From Acidimicrobiia bacterium (lineage in GTDB: Bacteria > Actinomycetota > Acidimicrobiia > Spongiisociales > UBA5794), in contig JASJDZ010000004.1 in NCBI GenBank assembly GCA_030065575.1, forward strand, positions 62,001-126,000: DNA of 64,000 bases, written 5' to 3'. The notes under the pieces are model-generated. The model was not told the origin of the DNA. It made no database searches and saw nothing but the letters and a program-made list of their open reading frames with translations. Below, in pieces: positions 1 through 11,098 of the stretch. The translations under genes were made by a program, and so were the position numbers. Position 1 is the first letter of the stretch. Each line of letters starts with the position of its first letter.

Positions 1-1471
<1,471 letters not shown>

Positions 1472-1475
<4 letters not shown>

Positions 1476-2479
1476 CCGTGGATATCACGACAAAGTATCT
1501 CGGGCTGGACCTGGCTAACCCCCTCGTCGCCTCAGCTTCGCCGCTCACCGGGAAGCTGGACACGCTCATCCAACTCGAGGAAGCCGGGGCGGCTGCAGTA
1601 GTGCTGCCGTCTCTGTTCGAGGAGCAGATTGAGCACGACTCATGGGCGGTCCACGATCTGTATGAGTACACGTCGGCGATCTCCCCGGAGGCCTTCGGTG
1701 CGTACGTCCCAGAGATGGACAGCTACAACACCGGACCGGATCACTATCTAGAGACCCTGGCCAAGGCAAAAGACAACCTGACCATCCCGGTCATCGCCAG
1801 CTTGAATGGCATGTCGCCGGGCGGGTGGACCAAGTACGCCAAAACGATGCAGGAAGCAGGGGCAGACGCCCTCGAGCTCAACGTGTATCGGGTTGCCACC
1901 GACATCAACATGATCGGCAGCGAGATCGAACAAACGTACATCGATCTGGTTAGCGACGTGAAGGCGTCGATCGATATCCCGCTTGCGGTGAAGATATCGC
2001 CATACTTCTCTTCGCTGGCTTCGATGTGCCGGCGGCTGGTCGAGGCGGGTGCGGATGGCCTCGTGTTGTTCAATCGCTTCTATCAGCCGGACATCAACCT
2101 CGATGAGTTGAAGGTAAAGCCGGATGTGGTCCTGTCGAGCCCGGTCAACCTGCGGCTGCCGCTGCGGTGGACTGCGATCTTGCGAGGTCGCGTTGATGCT
2201 TCGATTGCAGCCAGCTCCGGTGTGCACACCGGTGAGGATGTGGTCAAGCTCTTGCTCGCCGGCGCAGATGTCACCCAGATGACCTCCGCTCTGCTCAAGT
2301 ACGGGCCGAGCCACCTGGCGACGGTGCTCTTTGAGATGGAGTCGTGGTTCTCCGAGCGGGAATACACCTCTATCGAGCAGGGCAAGGGCAGCTTGAGTCA
2401 AGCATCGGCCGGTGATCCCGAAGGCTTCGAGCGCACCAATTACATGCGTTCCCTGGTCACCTACTCGAGCAGGTACTAG
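1472..2479 (+). CDS. Dihydroorotate dehydrogenase-like flavoprotein
   Basis: A 335-residue TIM-barrel protein of the DHOD superfamily (PRK07565-type). The N-terminus reads YLGLDLANPLVASASPLTG and the barrel motif is ALELNVYRV. In true dihydroorotate dehydrogenases the segment after ELN carries the catalytic Cys or Ser (NLSCPN type); here it reads ELNVYRVATDINM, so classic DHOD chemistry is doubtful. FMN binding is plausible from the conserved LAVKISPYFSS and later ADGLVLFNRF segments. Its start overlaps the nifJ stop by ATGA. This family is often found next to pyruvate:ferredoxin oxidoreductase genes, so a link to that enzyme is more likely than a role in pyrimidine synthesis. The true substrate is unknown. 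Confidence 0.85.
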
Positions 2480-2493
2480 GCCTGGATACTGCG

Positions 2494-2525
2494 AGACGCC
2501 CCACCCACGAGGTGGGGCGTCTTTT
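2494..2525 (+). terminator. Intrinsic terminator of the nifJ operon
   Basis: A perfect 12-bp stem (2494-2505 with 2511-2522) encloses a CACGA loop and runs into a short T-rich tail. It lies 15 bases after the stop of the DHOD-like gene and faces the minus-strand gcvP, so it should end nifJ-operon transcripts. Confidence 0.85.
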
Positions 2526-2562
2526 GCGTTAGGCGGGGCGTCGCCGTGTGGTCGCCCACACT

Positions 2563-2652
2563 CCGTTTTGGCGGCGCTTCCCGGCTCTGGCGCCATTTCC
2601 CCGTTTTGGCGGATCCAGCGCCAGGATGTTGTCGCTCTGTACGCCAAAACAG
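2563..2652. repeat. Intergenic palindromic repeat, GTTTTGGCG type (copy 1)
   Basis: The gap between the nifJ-operon terminator and the gcvP stop contains the 12-mer CCGTTTTGGCGG twice in direct orientation (2563-2574 and 2601-2612). The second copy forms a 9-bp perfect inverted repeat with CGCCAAAAC at 2642-2650, enclosing about 30 bases. A related element with the same arm sequence lies at 14493-14542. The region has no good coding potential. It looks like a small non-coding repeat, possibly related to the TCTGGCGTA elements at 30525, 38971 and 57450. Confidence 0.6.
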
Positions 2653-2667
2653 ATGGGGAACGGATTA

Positions 2668-5526
2668 TCAGTCGGTGATGCCGTGCTCGTAAACGTCCAT
2701 CGGGGGACAGGCACAGACCACGTTGCGATCGCCGTAGGCCCCGTCGATACGACCGACCGGTGGCCAGTACTTGCCGGTTCGCAGGCCGGGGACCGGGAAG
2801 GCCGCTTGCTCTCTGGTGTACTCGTGGGCCCAGGAATCATCGACAACGTCCTCTGCCGTATGAGGGGCGTTGCGCAGCGGGCTGTCATCCAGGGACCGCT
2901 CGCCGGCGGCGATCTCGTCGACTTCGGCCTTGATGGCGATCATCGCATCAGCAAACCGGTCTAGCTCGGCGAGGCTCTCCGACTCGGTTGGCTCCACCAT
3001 CAACGTCCCGGCGACGGGGAACGACATGGTCGGCGCATGGAAGCCGTAATCGATCAGCCTTTTGGCGAAGTCGTCTGCGGTCACTCCGGTGTCGTGCCTG
3101 ATGTCGCGCAAGTCGAGAATGCACTCGTGCGCCACCAACCCGTTCGCCCCCTTGTACAGCACCGGGTAGTGATCGGCGAGTCGGGCGGCCACGTAGTTTG
3201 CCGAGAGTATCGCCACCTCCGTTGCCTTCTCCAGCCCGGCGGCGCCCATCAGTGCGATGTACGCCCAGGAGATGGGCAGGATTCCTGCTGAACCCCACGG
3301 AGCCGCCGATACCGCGCCGATACCGTCCCGGGATCCCGCCTGGTCATTGACCAGGGGATGCCCGGGCAGGAAGGGCTCGAGGTGATCCTTGACGCCGATC
3401 GGCCCAACCCCGGGGCCACCGCCACCGTGGGGGATGGCGAAGGTCTTGTGCAGATTCAGGTGGGAAACGTCGCCGCCGAACTCGCCGGGCTTGGCCAGAC
3501 CGAGCAGCGCATTGAGATTGGCCCCATCGATATAGACCTGACCGCCGTGTTCGTGCACCACATCGCAGACTCGACGGACGTCCTCCTCGAACACCCCGTG
3601 TGTGGAGGGATAGGTGATCATCAGCGCAGACAGATTCGCACTGTGCTCGGCCGCCTTCTTCTCGAGGTCGGCAAGATCGATGTTGCCCTCATCGTCGGTG
3701 GCGACAACTACAACTTGCAGACCGGCCATGACCGCGCTCGCCGGATTGGTGCCGTGGGCGGACGCCGGGATGAGGCAGATGTTGCGATGACCTTCACCGC
3801 GGCTCTCGTGATAACCCGAAATGGCCAGCAAACCTGCGTACTCGCCCTGCGAGCCGGCATTGGGTTGCAGAGACACGGCGTCGTATCCCGTTGCCTCGGC
3901 CAGCCACTGCTCCAGGTCGCCGATCAACTCCAGGTAGCCGGTCGCCTGATCGAGCGGTGCGTAGGGATGGATGTCGGCGAACTCCGGCCAACTGACCGCT
4001 GCCATCTCGGTAGCGGCATTGAGCTTCATCGTGCACGAGCCGAGCGGAATCATCGAACGATCGAGAGCGATGTCGCGGTCCTGGAGGCGGCGCAGGTAGC
4101 GCATCATCTCGGTCTCGCTGCGATAGCTGTGAAAGACCTCGTGCATCATGAACTCGCTAGTTCGATGTAGTCCATCCGGGATGCCGTCGCTGGGCTCAGT
4201 CGCCGACCCATGTACAAAGAACGCCTCGACGACGGCAGCCACTATCTCGTCGCTACTGGTCTCGTCGAGTGAGATACCCACGTGGTCGGCGTCGATGAAC
4301 CGCAGGTTGATCTTGCGATCCTCGGCAGCCGCAATGACCTCGTCAGCGGATTCCGGCACCCGCACCGTGACGGTGTCGAACCAGGTCTTGTTGACCACCT
4401 CGACCCCACCTGCGACCAGGCGTCCGACGAGATCAGAAGTGAGGCGATGGACTTCAGTAGCAATGGCCCGGAGGCCCTCCGGCCCGTGCCACACCCCGTA
4501 CATACCGGCCATCACGGCAAGGAGAGCCTGGGCCGTACAGATGTTGGATGTCGCCTTCTCGCGGCGAATGTGCTGCTCCCGGGTGGTGAGCGCCAAACGA
4601 AGTGCCATCCGCTTGTGCTGATCGCGCGAGACCCCAACCAGGCGGCCGGGCAGGGATCGCTTGTACTTGTCACGGGTGGCCATGAACGCTGCATGGGGAC
4701 CACCGAACATCAGGGGGACGCCGAAGCGTTGCGACGAGCCCACGGCGACATCGGCCCCAAGCTCTCCCGGCGGAGTGAGCAAAGTGAGAGCGAGCAGGTC
4801 GGTAGCTACCGCGACCAGGACACCGGCCTCCTTTAGCTCGGAAATCAACTCTCGATCATCTCGAATCACACCTGATGTTCCGGGGTAGGCCAGGACGACC
4901 CCAAAAACGGCATCGGCATCAATCGCTCCCGCGTCCCCGACTACAACCTCGATGTCGAGCGGGAGGGCACGGGTTCGAACCACCTGAATGACCTGGGGGT
5001 GACATTCACGATCAACAAAGAACGCAGTCGCTTTGCTCTTGGAGAGCCGGCGCAGCATGGTCATTGCCTCGGCAACCGCAGTCGCCTCGTCGAGCAGGGA
5101 TGCATTGGCGATGTCGAAACCGGTCAGATCCGCAACCATCGTCTGGAAATTGAGCATCGCTTCGAGACGGCCCTGCGAGATCTCGGGCTGGTAGGGGGTG
5201 TAGGAGGTGTACCAGCCTGGATTCTCGAGGACGTTGCGCAGAATCACGGACGGGACATGGGTGGAGTAGTAGCCCATGCCGATGAGGGACGTGTACACGC
5301 TATTGAGGGCACCAAGATGTTTCAGCCTGGCCAGCACGTCCGGTTCCGAATCGGCTGCAGGAAGGTCGAGGCTTTCCCGGATTCTGATCGACTCCGGCAC
5401 GGCACGAGCGGTCAGCTCCTCGAGGCTCCCTAGCCCCACCGTGTCGAGCATCAAATCGATATCGGCGTCGCTGGGGCCAACATGCCGGTCGACGAATTCA
5501 GCCCGTCCGGTTCTCGTTCTCCCCAT
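2668..5526 (-). CDS. gcvP: Glycine dehydrogenase (decarboxylating), GcvP
   Basis: P-protein of the glycine cleavage system: decarboxylates glycine with pyridoxal phosphate and loads the aminomethyl group on the lipoyl arm of GcvH. At 952 residues it is the fused, single-chain form. The PLP lysine lies in [18 protein letters not shown], and the N-terminal half has the usual [16 protein letters not shown] opening. The start at 5526 is chosen because a strong GGAGG lies seven bases upstream and the protein then begins like family members; a longer open frame would run into the riboswitch. No gcvT or gcvH lies beside it in this window. Expression is probably controlled by the tandem glycine riboswitch just upstream. 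Confidence 0.97.
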   Translation of the reverse strand: MGRTRTGRAEFVDRHVGPSDADIDLMLDTVGLGSLEELTARAVPESIRIRESLDLPAADSEPDVLARLKHLGALNSVYTSLIGMGYYSTHVPSVILRNVLENPGWYTSYTPYQPEISQGRLEAMLNFQTMVADLTGFDIANASLLDEATAVAEAMTMLRRLSKSKATAFFVDRECHPQVIQVVRTRALPLDIEVVVGDAGAIDADAVFGVVLAYPGTSGVIRDDRELISELKEAGVLVAVATDLLALTLLTPPGELGADVAVGSSQRFGVPLMFGGPHAAFMATRDKYKRSLPGRLVGVSRDQHKRMALRLALTTREQHIRREKATSNICTAQALLAVMAGMYGVWHGPEGLRAIATEVHRLTSDLVGRLVAGGVEVVNKTWFDTVTVRVPESADEVIAAAEDRKINLRFIDADHVGISLDETSSDEIVAAVVEAFFVHGSATEPSDGIPDGLHRTSEFMMHEVFHSYRSETEMMRYLRRLQDRDIALDRSMIPLGSCTMKLNAATEMAAVSWPEFADIHPYAPLDQATGYLELIGDLEQWLAEATGYDAVSLQPNAGSQGEYAGLLAISGYHESRGEGHRNICLIPASAHGTNPASAVMAGLQVVVVATDDEGNIDLADLEKKAAEHSANLSALMITYPSTHGVFEEDVRRVCDVVHEHGGQVYIDGANLNALLGLAKPGEFGGDVSHLNLHKTFAIPHGGGGPGVGPIGVKDHLEPFLPGHPLVNDQAGSRDGIGAVSAAPWGSAGILPISWAYIALMGAAGLEKATEVAILSANYVAARLADHYPVLYKGANGLVAHECILDLRDIRHDTGVTADDFAKRLIDYGFHAPTMSFPVAGTLMVEPTESESLAELDRFADAMIAIKAEVDEIAAGERSLDDSPLRNAPHTAEDVVDDSWAHEYTREQAAFPVPGLRTGKYWPPVGRIDGAYGDRNVVCACPPMDVYEHGITD

Positions 5527-5580
5527 TTCGGTACCTCCTGGGTCGCTGCGCGGAGACCGCAGCAATTCGGCCTCCACCCC

Positions 5581-5762
5581 GCTCTGTCGTCGGTACCTGA
5601 GAGATTCACCGGTAGCCGGCTTTCCCCTTCGGTGGAGCTGATCGCAATTCGGTGATCGACTCACTTTCCAGAGGCGCCTGGTCTGTGCGGTTCACGTGCC
5701 TGAGAGTTTCCCGGGGCGGTTGCTCCTTCGGCGCCGGCTGGACCGGTCTCTCCCGCACAGCT
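5581..5762 (-). promoter_or_regulatory. Tandem glycine riboswitch upstream of gcvP
   Basis: Two glycine aptamers are visible on the minus strand. Aptamer 1 (about 5762-5681) has an 8-bp P1 stem, CTGTGCGG with CCGCACAG, and the conserved blocks GCCGAAGGAGCAA and AACTCTCAGGCA. Aptamer 2 (about 5675-5581) has CTCTG pairing with CAGAG and the blocks CACCGAAGGGG and AATCTCTCAGGTACC. Both carry the CTCTCAGG signature of the family. The last aptamer ends about 55 bases before the gcvP start, with the ribosome binding site in between. Glycine binding is expected to turn gcvP on. The rest of this 353-base gap (5763-5879) is the divergent promoter region; it holds a 7-bp inverted repeat, CACCCCA-ACTG-TGGGGTG, at 5845-5862 of unknown role. 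Confidence 0.93.
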
Positions 5763-5879
5763 TCAGCGGCTGCCCTCTGGACTGTACACGAAGGAAAGTC
5801 ATCACAGCCCGGCGTCGGCACCGAACACAGTGCATAGACCTCTACACCCCAACTGTGGGGTGCCGACATGGAGAAGTAG

Positions 5880-6167
5880 ATGACCATTCTCGATTCTGGT
5901 ACACGATCAAGATTCCTGGACGATTTCCCAGGATGGACGCTCGACGGCGAGATCATCCGAACCACGTACTCGTTTTCAGATTTCAACGAGGCTGTGGGTT
6001 TTGTCGTGCGTGTCGCCCTGATTGCTGAGATCGCCGACCATCACCCTGATATCGACATCCGGTGGAACAAAGTCTCGATTGCGCTGACAACTCATGACCA
6101 CAACGGGCTGACGAACAAAGACGTCGACCTGGCGGCGAGGATCGAAGAGATCAGCAACGGACGCTGA
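5880..6167 (+). CDS. phhB: Pterin-4a-carbinolamine dehydratase
   Basis: A 95-residue protein with the complete PCD/DCoH signature: FPGWTLDGEIIRTTYSF, then AEIADHHPDIDIRWNKV and LTTHDHNGLTNKDVDLA. The HHPD and THD histidines form the active site that dehydrates 4a-hydroxytetrahydrobiopterin in pterin recycling. No aromatic amino acid hydroxylase is visible in the window, so the pterin partner is unknown; bacterial PCD-like proteins also act with molybdopterin or folate-type pterins. It is divergent from gcvP and 43 bases ahead of the cytochrome lipoprotein. Confidence 0.9.
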   Translation: MTILDSGTRSRFLDDFPGWTLDGEIIRTTYSFSDFNEAVGFVVRVALIAEIADHHPDIDIRWNKVSIALTTHDHNGLTNKDVDLAARIEEISNGR

Positions 6168-6210
6168 GCCGAACGCTCCGGTAGCACCGATAACTGTCGA
6201 TAATTGGGCT

Positions 6211-6843
6211 ATGCCACGCATAGCCTTCGCAGTCGTCTTGTTGCTTGCTGCGTGCTCAGGAACAGCCGAGCCCGCCACGACCGCACCAGCGACCAGCCCA
6301 GCGACAACCGCTGCGGAGCCGCCCATCGAGGGTGCCCCGACGCCCACCACAACGACTACGACTGAACCGAGTTCGTCTACGACGAACTCGAACCTCGCCG
6401 AAGGCGAAGCCACAACCACGACAACTGCGGCCCCAACCACGACGACGACCACTTCGACAACGACAACGACCACCACAACGACAACCACGACGGCGGCTCC
6501 CACCACGACAACCACGACAACCACGACAGCGGCTCCTACCACGACCACCGTCGCCGTCGACTACGTGGCATGGGGCTCGGAGCTGGCGACCGACACCGGT
6601 TGTCGCAACTGCCATTCGACCAATGGGAGCGTGGGACTCGGCCCATCGTGGACCGGCCTGGCCGGTTCGACGGTCGCTCTCAGCGATGGGTCCACCGTTA
6701 CGGCGACAGCCTCCTACATCGCCGAGTCGATTCGGTCCCCCGACGCCAAGATCGTTGCGGGGTTCCCGGCGGGCTTGATGCAGGCCATCAGCTTCACTGA
6801 TGAGGAGATCAAGGCACTGGTGGCCTACATCTCCGCCCAGTGA
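6211..6843 (+). CDS. Cytochrome c lipoprotein with threonine-rich stalk
   Basis: A 210-residue exported electron-transfer protein. A short signal peptide ends in a lipobox (LLAAC, Cys15). A long Thr/Ala/Pro stalk (about residues 22-112) follows, then a small class I cytochrome c domain with the heme motif CRNCH at 131-135 and a likely axial Met in FPAGLM at 190. The end (YIAESIRSPDAKIVAGFP) resembles the cytochrome c domain fused to some cytochrome oxidase subunit II proteins, so it may donate electrons to a terminal oxidase. The stalk is encoded by an ACC/ACG/ACA run and shares a 14-base block with the lipoprotein gene at 13509. It ends directly against the convergent gene at 6844 with no gap. 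Confidence 0.9.
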   Translation: MPRIAFAVVLLLAACSGTAEPATTAPATSPATTAAEPPIEGAPTPTTTTTTEPSSSTTNSNLAEGEATTTTTAAPTTTTTTSTTTTTTTTTTTTAAPTTTTTTTTTAAPTTTTVAVDYVAWGSELATDTGCRNCHSTNGSVGLGPSWTGLAGSTVALSDGSTVTATASYIAESIRSPDAKIVAGFPAGLMQAISFTDEEIKALVAYISAQ

Positions 6844-7674
6844 TCAGGGTGACTCACCGTACTTAGCGAGATGCTCGGCGGCGGCGCTACCCATCCAGTC
6901 GTCCCGCTCGATCCGACCCTTGAAGGCGGCCAGGGCGGCAGTCACGTAGACGATGTCGTCTGTCTCGAAGTTCGCAATCTGACGGAAACTGCTGATCCCG
7001 AGTTCCTTGAGTGTCCGTTCCAGCTTCGGGCCTATCCCGTGCACCTTCTTCAAATCGTCGTCGGCGACCGGGCCATCGCCGGCGGTGCGAGCGGCGATCT
7101 CGGCAATGCGGTCGAGCCCCTCCTGCCGGGAAGGAATACCCTCGTCTGGCGACCCGTCGGGTTCCTCGAGCCCTTCATCAGTTTCCGCTGCGGGGTCAAT
7201 CGCCCCGTGCTCCAGTTCAGCGACTTGCGCCTCCAATTCGGCGCGACGCTGCTCGCAGTCCGCGTTGGCCGACTCGAGCTCCGTCAGACGCTGCTGCAAG
7301 ACGGCGGACTCCTGACGCTCCGCCTCGAGATCGGCCTTCAGTTGCCCCAACCCGGATTCGTCGGAACCTGCGGCCTCGAGCTCAGCCAGAGAGGCCTGCG
7401 TTGATTCGAGCTCAGCATGGAGATCGCTGACTCGCTGCTGTTCACCTTTGAGCTCCAGGTGAACCTTGTCGAGCGCCTCGTTGCTGTCGATGAGACGGTA
7501 TTCGGCCCTGCGGGTCAGCTCCTGTTGGGCCGCAAGGTCGGCCTCGAAGCTCTCGGCAAAGGACTCCTTCTGGAACCAGCGGATGAACACATAGGCAATC
7601 GCAAAACCGACCAAGGTCGCAAGCAGCATGTAGAAGACGATCTCGGCTGCCGCCCACTCAACTCCGTCCAACAT
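6844..7674 (-). CDS. Membrane-anchored coiled-coil protein with C-terminal helix-hairpin-helix domain
   Basis: A 276-residue protein. One transmembrane helix (about residues 11-33) is followed by a long Glu/Leu/Arg-rich coiled coil (about 45-165), an acidic linker, and a C-terminal helix-hairpin-helix-like domain (DDLKKVHGIGPKLERTLKELG, shown here in pieces: VHGIGPKLE and ELGISSFRQIA). This C-terminal type binds DNA or proteins in other families, including extensions of ribosomal or respiratory-complex proteins. It starts immediately after the stop of the BON-OmpA gene, so the two form an operon and probably act together at the envelope. The exact function is unknown. Confidence 0.8.
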   Translation of the reverse strand: MLDGVEWAAAEIVFYMLLATLVGFAIAYVFIRWFQKESFAESFEADLAAQQELTRRAEYRLIDSNEALDKVHLELKGEQQRVSDLHAELESTQASLAELEAAGSDESGLGQLKADLEAERQESAVLQQRLTELESANADCEQRRAELEAQVAELEHGAIDPAAETDEGLEEPDGSPDEGIPSRQEGLDRIAEIAARTAGDGPVADDDLKKVHGIGPKLERTLKELGISSFRQIANFETDDIVYVTAALAAFKGRIERDDWMGSAAAEHLAKYGESP

Positions 7675-9165
7675 CTATTGCTCTCCTTGTTCGATCAGGA
7701 ACTCGATCCTGCGGTTTTCCGCTCTGCCTTCTTCGGTTGAATTGTCGGCAATTGGCTGCTCGTCACCGTACCCGATTGCTCTCAACCTCTCCGCCTCTAT
7801 TCCCTGCGACACCAGATAGGCAACGACGGCCTCAGCGCGCTCCGCAGACAGGAGCAGGAGAGCGGTGGAATCACCTTGGTCGTCGGTATGCACGGCGACC
7901 GTCAAGCGGATGTCGGGATATGCCTGGATGATCGTCACGGCCTCATCAAGCGCGGCCGCTCCTTCCACTGTCACAGTCGCTTCCCCGGCCCCAAAGACTT
8001 CGACGCTCTGGATGAGCTCGGTGAGCTGGAGAGCAACCGCGACGGGATCCAGCTGAATCTCAGTAATCACGACCAGCTGTCCGGAAACGACCTCGGCGGC
8101 CAACACATCAATGGCATTGACGAGATCCAGGTCGGTGCTCGTTCCGGCGATTGTCACCCGGCCCTCGTTGATCTCAATCGTCCACGGGTCGAGGCGCGTC
8201 ACAACATCGAGTAATCCGTCGATCGAATCGAGCCAGTTCGCCCCGGCTACCTCGCTGACTCGGATCGAGTTGGTGATGGTCGTGCTCGGATGAAGGCGCC
8301 GGGCCGCGTCCGCAATGGCATCAACAGTCTCCTGGCTCGGGACCCGACCCCGCAGCGTGAGTGCATTCCCCGATCCCGATGCGCTGAATGCCGGTGCGGG
8401 CAGTACTGCATGCGAGAGATCGGATGAGAATGCCACTGTTTCGCCCAGTACGAGCTCTAGCTCGCGCTTCATCTCTTCCCCAACGGAGTCCGAGATGACT
8501 TCGCCCTCGAGAACGAATCCGGAATCGTCGACAGCGAAGCCACCGCTGCGCAGGTCGTCGAGGTGGACAAAGACATCCTTGATACGGCCCAGCCAGGGGG
8601 CGTCGGCGACGTTCTCGGCGATGACGATCGCATCGACGATGCGGTCAGAGCCGTATTGCTCACGAGCGGCCGCAACCAGGGCCTCGCCCTGCGCGGCGTC
8701 CGCCAGCGTCGCCTGCAGTGAAACCGCATTTCCGACAAGGCGGAAAGCTACCCGCGGACGAACAATCTCGGGAGCGGGCGGCTCGACAACGATCAACCGG
8801 CTGTTGACGAGGCGGACGCCGGGAATCGCATCAATGGCTGCGATGACCTGGGCCTCTTCTTCCTCGCTATCTACCGATCCGTAGAGCGTCGCATCACGGC
8901 CGGCGATGTCGACAGTTACGTCGAGGCCGGTGTCGTCCAGGTAGCTGCGGGTGGCTTCCCGGAGTTTGGACTCTGCGTTACCGATCCCCCAGGCCAGTGC
9001 GACCAGGATTACCACCAACCAGAGCCCTGCCAACCACAGGAGAACCCGTGGTACGCGTCGATATCCGGTCCAGCTAATGGTCAACGACCCACTCCTACCT
9101 GCTGCCAAATCGAAGTTAGCTGTGGTGCCATCGCTATGCCACCACAACGCGCTGCGAATGCCCAA
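7675..9165 (-). CDS. BON-OmpA envelope protein (ArfA/OmpATb-like)
   Basis: A 496-residue protein. One N-terminal transmembrane helix (about residues 38-60, VLLWLAGLWLVVILVALAWG) is followed by several BON-type modules, which bind phospholipid or membranes, and a C-terminal OmpA-like domain that binds peptidoglycan (SAERAEAVVAYLVSQGIEAE, then GYGDEQPIADNSTEEGRAEN). The order anchor-BON-OmpA matches mycobacterial ArfA (OmpATb), but it is longer and has more BON repeats. A role linking membrane and cell wall is likely. The start is uncertain: GTG or TTG codons closer to the helix are possible. It is the first gene of the operon with the coiled-coil/HhH protein and is divergent from dnaK. Confidence 0.82.
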   Translation of the reverse strand: MGIRSALWWHSDGTTANFDLAAGRSGSLTISWTGYRRVPRVLLWLAGLWLVVILVALAWGIGNAESKLREATRSYLDDTGLDVTVDIAGRDATLYGSVDSEEEEAQVIAAIDAIPGVRLVNSRLIVVEPPAPEIVRPRVAFRLVGNAVSLQATLADAAQGEALVAAAREQYGSDRIVDAIVIAENVADAPWLGRIKDVFVHLDDLRSGGFAVDDSGFVLEGEVISDSVGEEMKRELELVLGETVAFSSDLSHAVLPAPAFSASGSGNALTLRGRVPSQETVDAIADAARRLHPSTTITNSIRVSEVAGANWLDSIDGLLDVVTRLDPWTIEINEGRVTIAGTSTDLDLVNAIDVLAAEVVSGQLVVITEIQLDPVAVALQLTELIQSVEVFGAGEATVTVEGAAALDEAVTIIQAYPDIRLTVAVHTDDQGDSTALLLLSAERAEAVVAYLVSQGIEAERLRAIGYGDEQPIADNSTEEGRAENRRIEFLIEQGEQ

Positions 9166-9187
9166 TTACGGAATATGACAACGCTAG

Positions 9188-9218
9188 ACTCAAGTTATAC
9201 CTTATGTGTATACTCAAC
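9188..9218 (+). promoter_or_regulatory. Likely HspR-controlled promoter region of dnaK
   Basis: Two ACTCAA half-sites, ACTCAAG at 9188-9194 and ACTCAAC at 9212-9218, lie 33-63 bases before dnaK. The HspR operator (HAIR) is known as CTTGAGT-N7-ACTCAAG; here the half-sites are in direct orientation and the inverted partner is poor, so this is a degenerate or variant site. A TATACT hexamer at 9209-9214 could be a -10 element. hspR lies in the same operon, which supports autoregulation. Confidence 0.45.
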
Positions 9219-9250
9219 CCATCTAGAACTACAACTACGAGGAGCAAACA

Positions 9251-11098
9251 ATGGCACGAGCGGTAGGTATTGACCTCGGTACGACCAACTCGGTGGTGGC
9301 CACTCTCGACGGCAACGATCCCCAGGTGATCGCCAATGCGGAGGGACAGCGCACTACCCCATCAGTTGTTGCGTTCGCCAAGAATGGTGAGGTACTGGTC
9401 GGTGAGCAAGCCAAGCGACAGGCGATAACCAATCCGGACCGAACCGTTCGCTCGGTCAAGCGCCACATGGGCGCAGACTGGTCGATCGAGATCGATGGCA
9501 AGAAGTACACGTCTCAGGAGATCTCAGCTCGCATCCTCATGAAGCTCAAGCGCGACGCCGAGAAGTACCTAGGTGAGCCGATTACCGAAGCCGTTATCAC
9601 CGTGCCCGCCTACTTCGGGGACGCCCAGCGCCAGGCAACCAAGGAAGCCGGCCAGATCGCCGGCCTCGAGGTGCTCCGTATCGTCAACGAGCCGACCGCA
9701 GCCTCGCTTGCCTACGGGATGGACAAGAGCGACGACCACCTGATCCTCGTCTACGACCTCGGTGGCGGAACGTTCGATGTGTCTGTGCTGGAGATCGGTG
9801 AAGGGGTGTTTGAGGTCAAGTCCACCAGCGGCGACACCGGCCTCGGCGGTGACGACTGGGACGAGCGGGTCATGGATTGGCTCGTCAAGGAATTCAAGAA
9901 CGAGCACGGCGTGGATCTATCGCAGGATCCGATGGCGCTGACCCGACTGAAGGAAGCCGCCGAGAAAGCCAAGATCGAGCTCTCTTCCGTGTCCGAGACC
10001 GAGGTGAACCTTCCGTTCATCACCGCAACCGACGCCGGACCCATCCACCTGCTCAAGACGCTGACCAGGGCCGAGTTCCGGAAGCTGACCGACGACCTGG
10101 TGGAGCGCACCCGTTCACCGTTCCAGCAAGCCGTGAAGGACGCAGGGGTCACAGTCGACGAGATCGACCACATAATCCTCGTGGGCGGCTCCACCCGCAT
10201 GCCGGCGGTGCAGGAACTCGTCAAGGAATTGGCGGGCAAGGACCCCCATCAGGGAGTGAACCCGGACGAGGTTGTTGCTCTCGGTGCCGCCGTCCAGGCC
10301 GGCGTGCTGAAGGGCGATGTGTCCGGCATCCTTCTCCTCGATGTCACGCCGCTGACGCTCGGCGTCGAGACTGAGGGCGGCGTTTTCACCAAGATGATCG
10401 AGCGCAACACGACCATTCCGACCCGCCGCAGCGAGATCTTCACAACTGCTGCCGACGGTCAGCCCGAAGTGGAGATTCACGTGTTGCAGGGTGAGCGCGC
10501 AATGGCCGCCGACAACAAGTCACTAGGCCGCTTCAAGCTCCCCGGGATCGCACCCGCCCCGCGCGGCGTGCCCCAGATCGAGGTCACTTTCGACATCGAT
10601 GCCAACGGCATCGTTTCAGTGTCTGCCAAGGATCTCGGCACCGGGAAGACCCAGCAAGTCACCATTACCGGCGGCACCGCCCTCGACCAGAACGAAATCG
10701 ATCGTATGGTCAAGGATGCTGAAGATCACGCCAACGACGACACCCAGCGTCGCGAGTTGGCCGAGGCTCGGAACCAGGCCGATCACACGGCCTATCAGAC
10801 CGACAAGCTCCTCGAGGAGCACGGCGACAAGCTGACCGAGGACGAGAAGAAGCAGATAACCGACAAGGTCGAAGAACTGCGCAAACTGCTCGGCGAGGAG
10901 GCATCGGCGACCGACATCAATGCGGCTCGCGATGAGGTCACGAAGGCATCGCAGATCCTCGGCCAGAAGATCTACGAGGCTTCGGCAGCCGAGGCGGCTG
11001 CTTCCGGAGACAGCGGTGAAGCCGCAGCAAGCGACGACGTTGTCGATGCCGAAATCGTGGACGATGCAGAGATCGTAGATGAGGGCAAAGAGGCATAG
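9251..11098 (+). CDS. dnaK: Molecular chaperone DnaK (Hsp70)
   Basis: A 615-residue ATP-dependent chaperone. The N-terminal ATPase domain has [28 protein letters not shown] and [13 protein letters not shown]; the substrate-binding domain follows after [13 protein letters not shown], then the helical lid and an acidic tail with repeated AEIVD. A GAGGAG lies eight bases before the ATG. It is the first gene of dnaK-grpE-dnaJ-hspR; its stop overlaps the grpE GTG by one base (TAGTG). Expression is probably repressed by HspR. Confidence 0.99.
   Translation: MARAVGIDLGTTNSVVATLDGNDPQVIANAEGQRTTPSVVAFAKNGEVLVGEQAKRQAITNPDRTVRSVKRHMGADWSIEIDGKKYTSQEISARILMKLKRDAEKYLGEPITEAVITVPAYFGDAQRQATKEAGQIAGLEVLRIVNEPTAASLAYGMDKSDDHLILVYDLGGGTFDVSVLEIGEGVFEVKSTSGDTGLGGDDWDERVMDWLVKEFKNEHGVDLSQDPMALTRLKEAAEKAKIELSSVSETEVNLPFITATDAGPIHLLKTLTRAEFRKLTDDLVERTRSPFQQAVKDAGVTVDEIDHIILVGGSTRMPAVQELVKELAGKDPHQGVNPDEVVALGAAVQAGVLKGDVSGILLLDVTPLTLGVETEGGVFTKMIERNTTIPTRRSEIFTTAADGQPEVEIHVLQGERAMAADNKSLGRFKLPGIAPAPRGVPQIEVTFDIDANGIVSVSAKDLGTGKTQQVTITGGTALDQNEIDRMVKDAEDHANDDTQRRELAEARNQADHTAYQTDKLLEEHGDKLTEDEKKQITDKVEELRKLLGEEASATDINAARDEVTKASQILGQKIYEASAAEAAASGDSGEAAASDDVVDAEIVDDAEIVDEGKEA

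Noticed and set aside
5527-5664. Open frame extending gcvP by 46 residues at its N-terminus
   Set aside because: The extension lies in the second glycine aptamer, reads as non-conserved Arg/Ser-rich protein, and a strong GGAGG fits the ATG at 5526.
5976-6548. Minus-strand frame encoding a poly-valine protein
   Set aside because: It is the reverse of the ACC/ACG threonine stalk of the cytochrome lipoprotein and of the carbinolamine dehydratase; both have recognised domains on the plus strand.
6340-6550. Short tandem repeats resembling a CRISPR or minisatellite
   Set aside because: The repeats are in-frame Thr codons (ACN) with no fixed unit or spacers; they encode a protein stalk.
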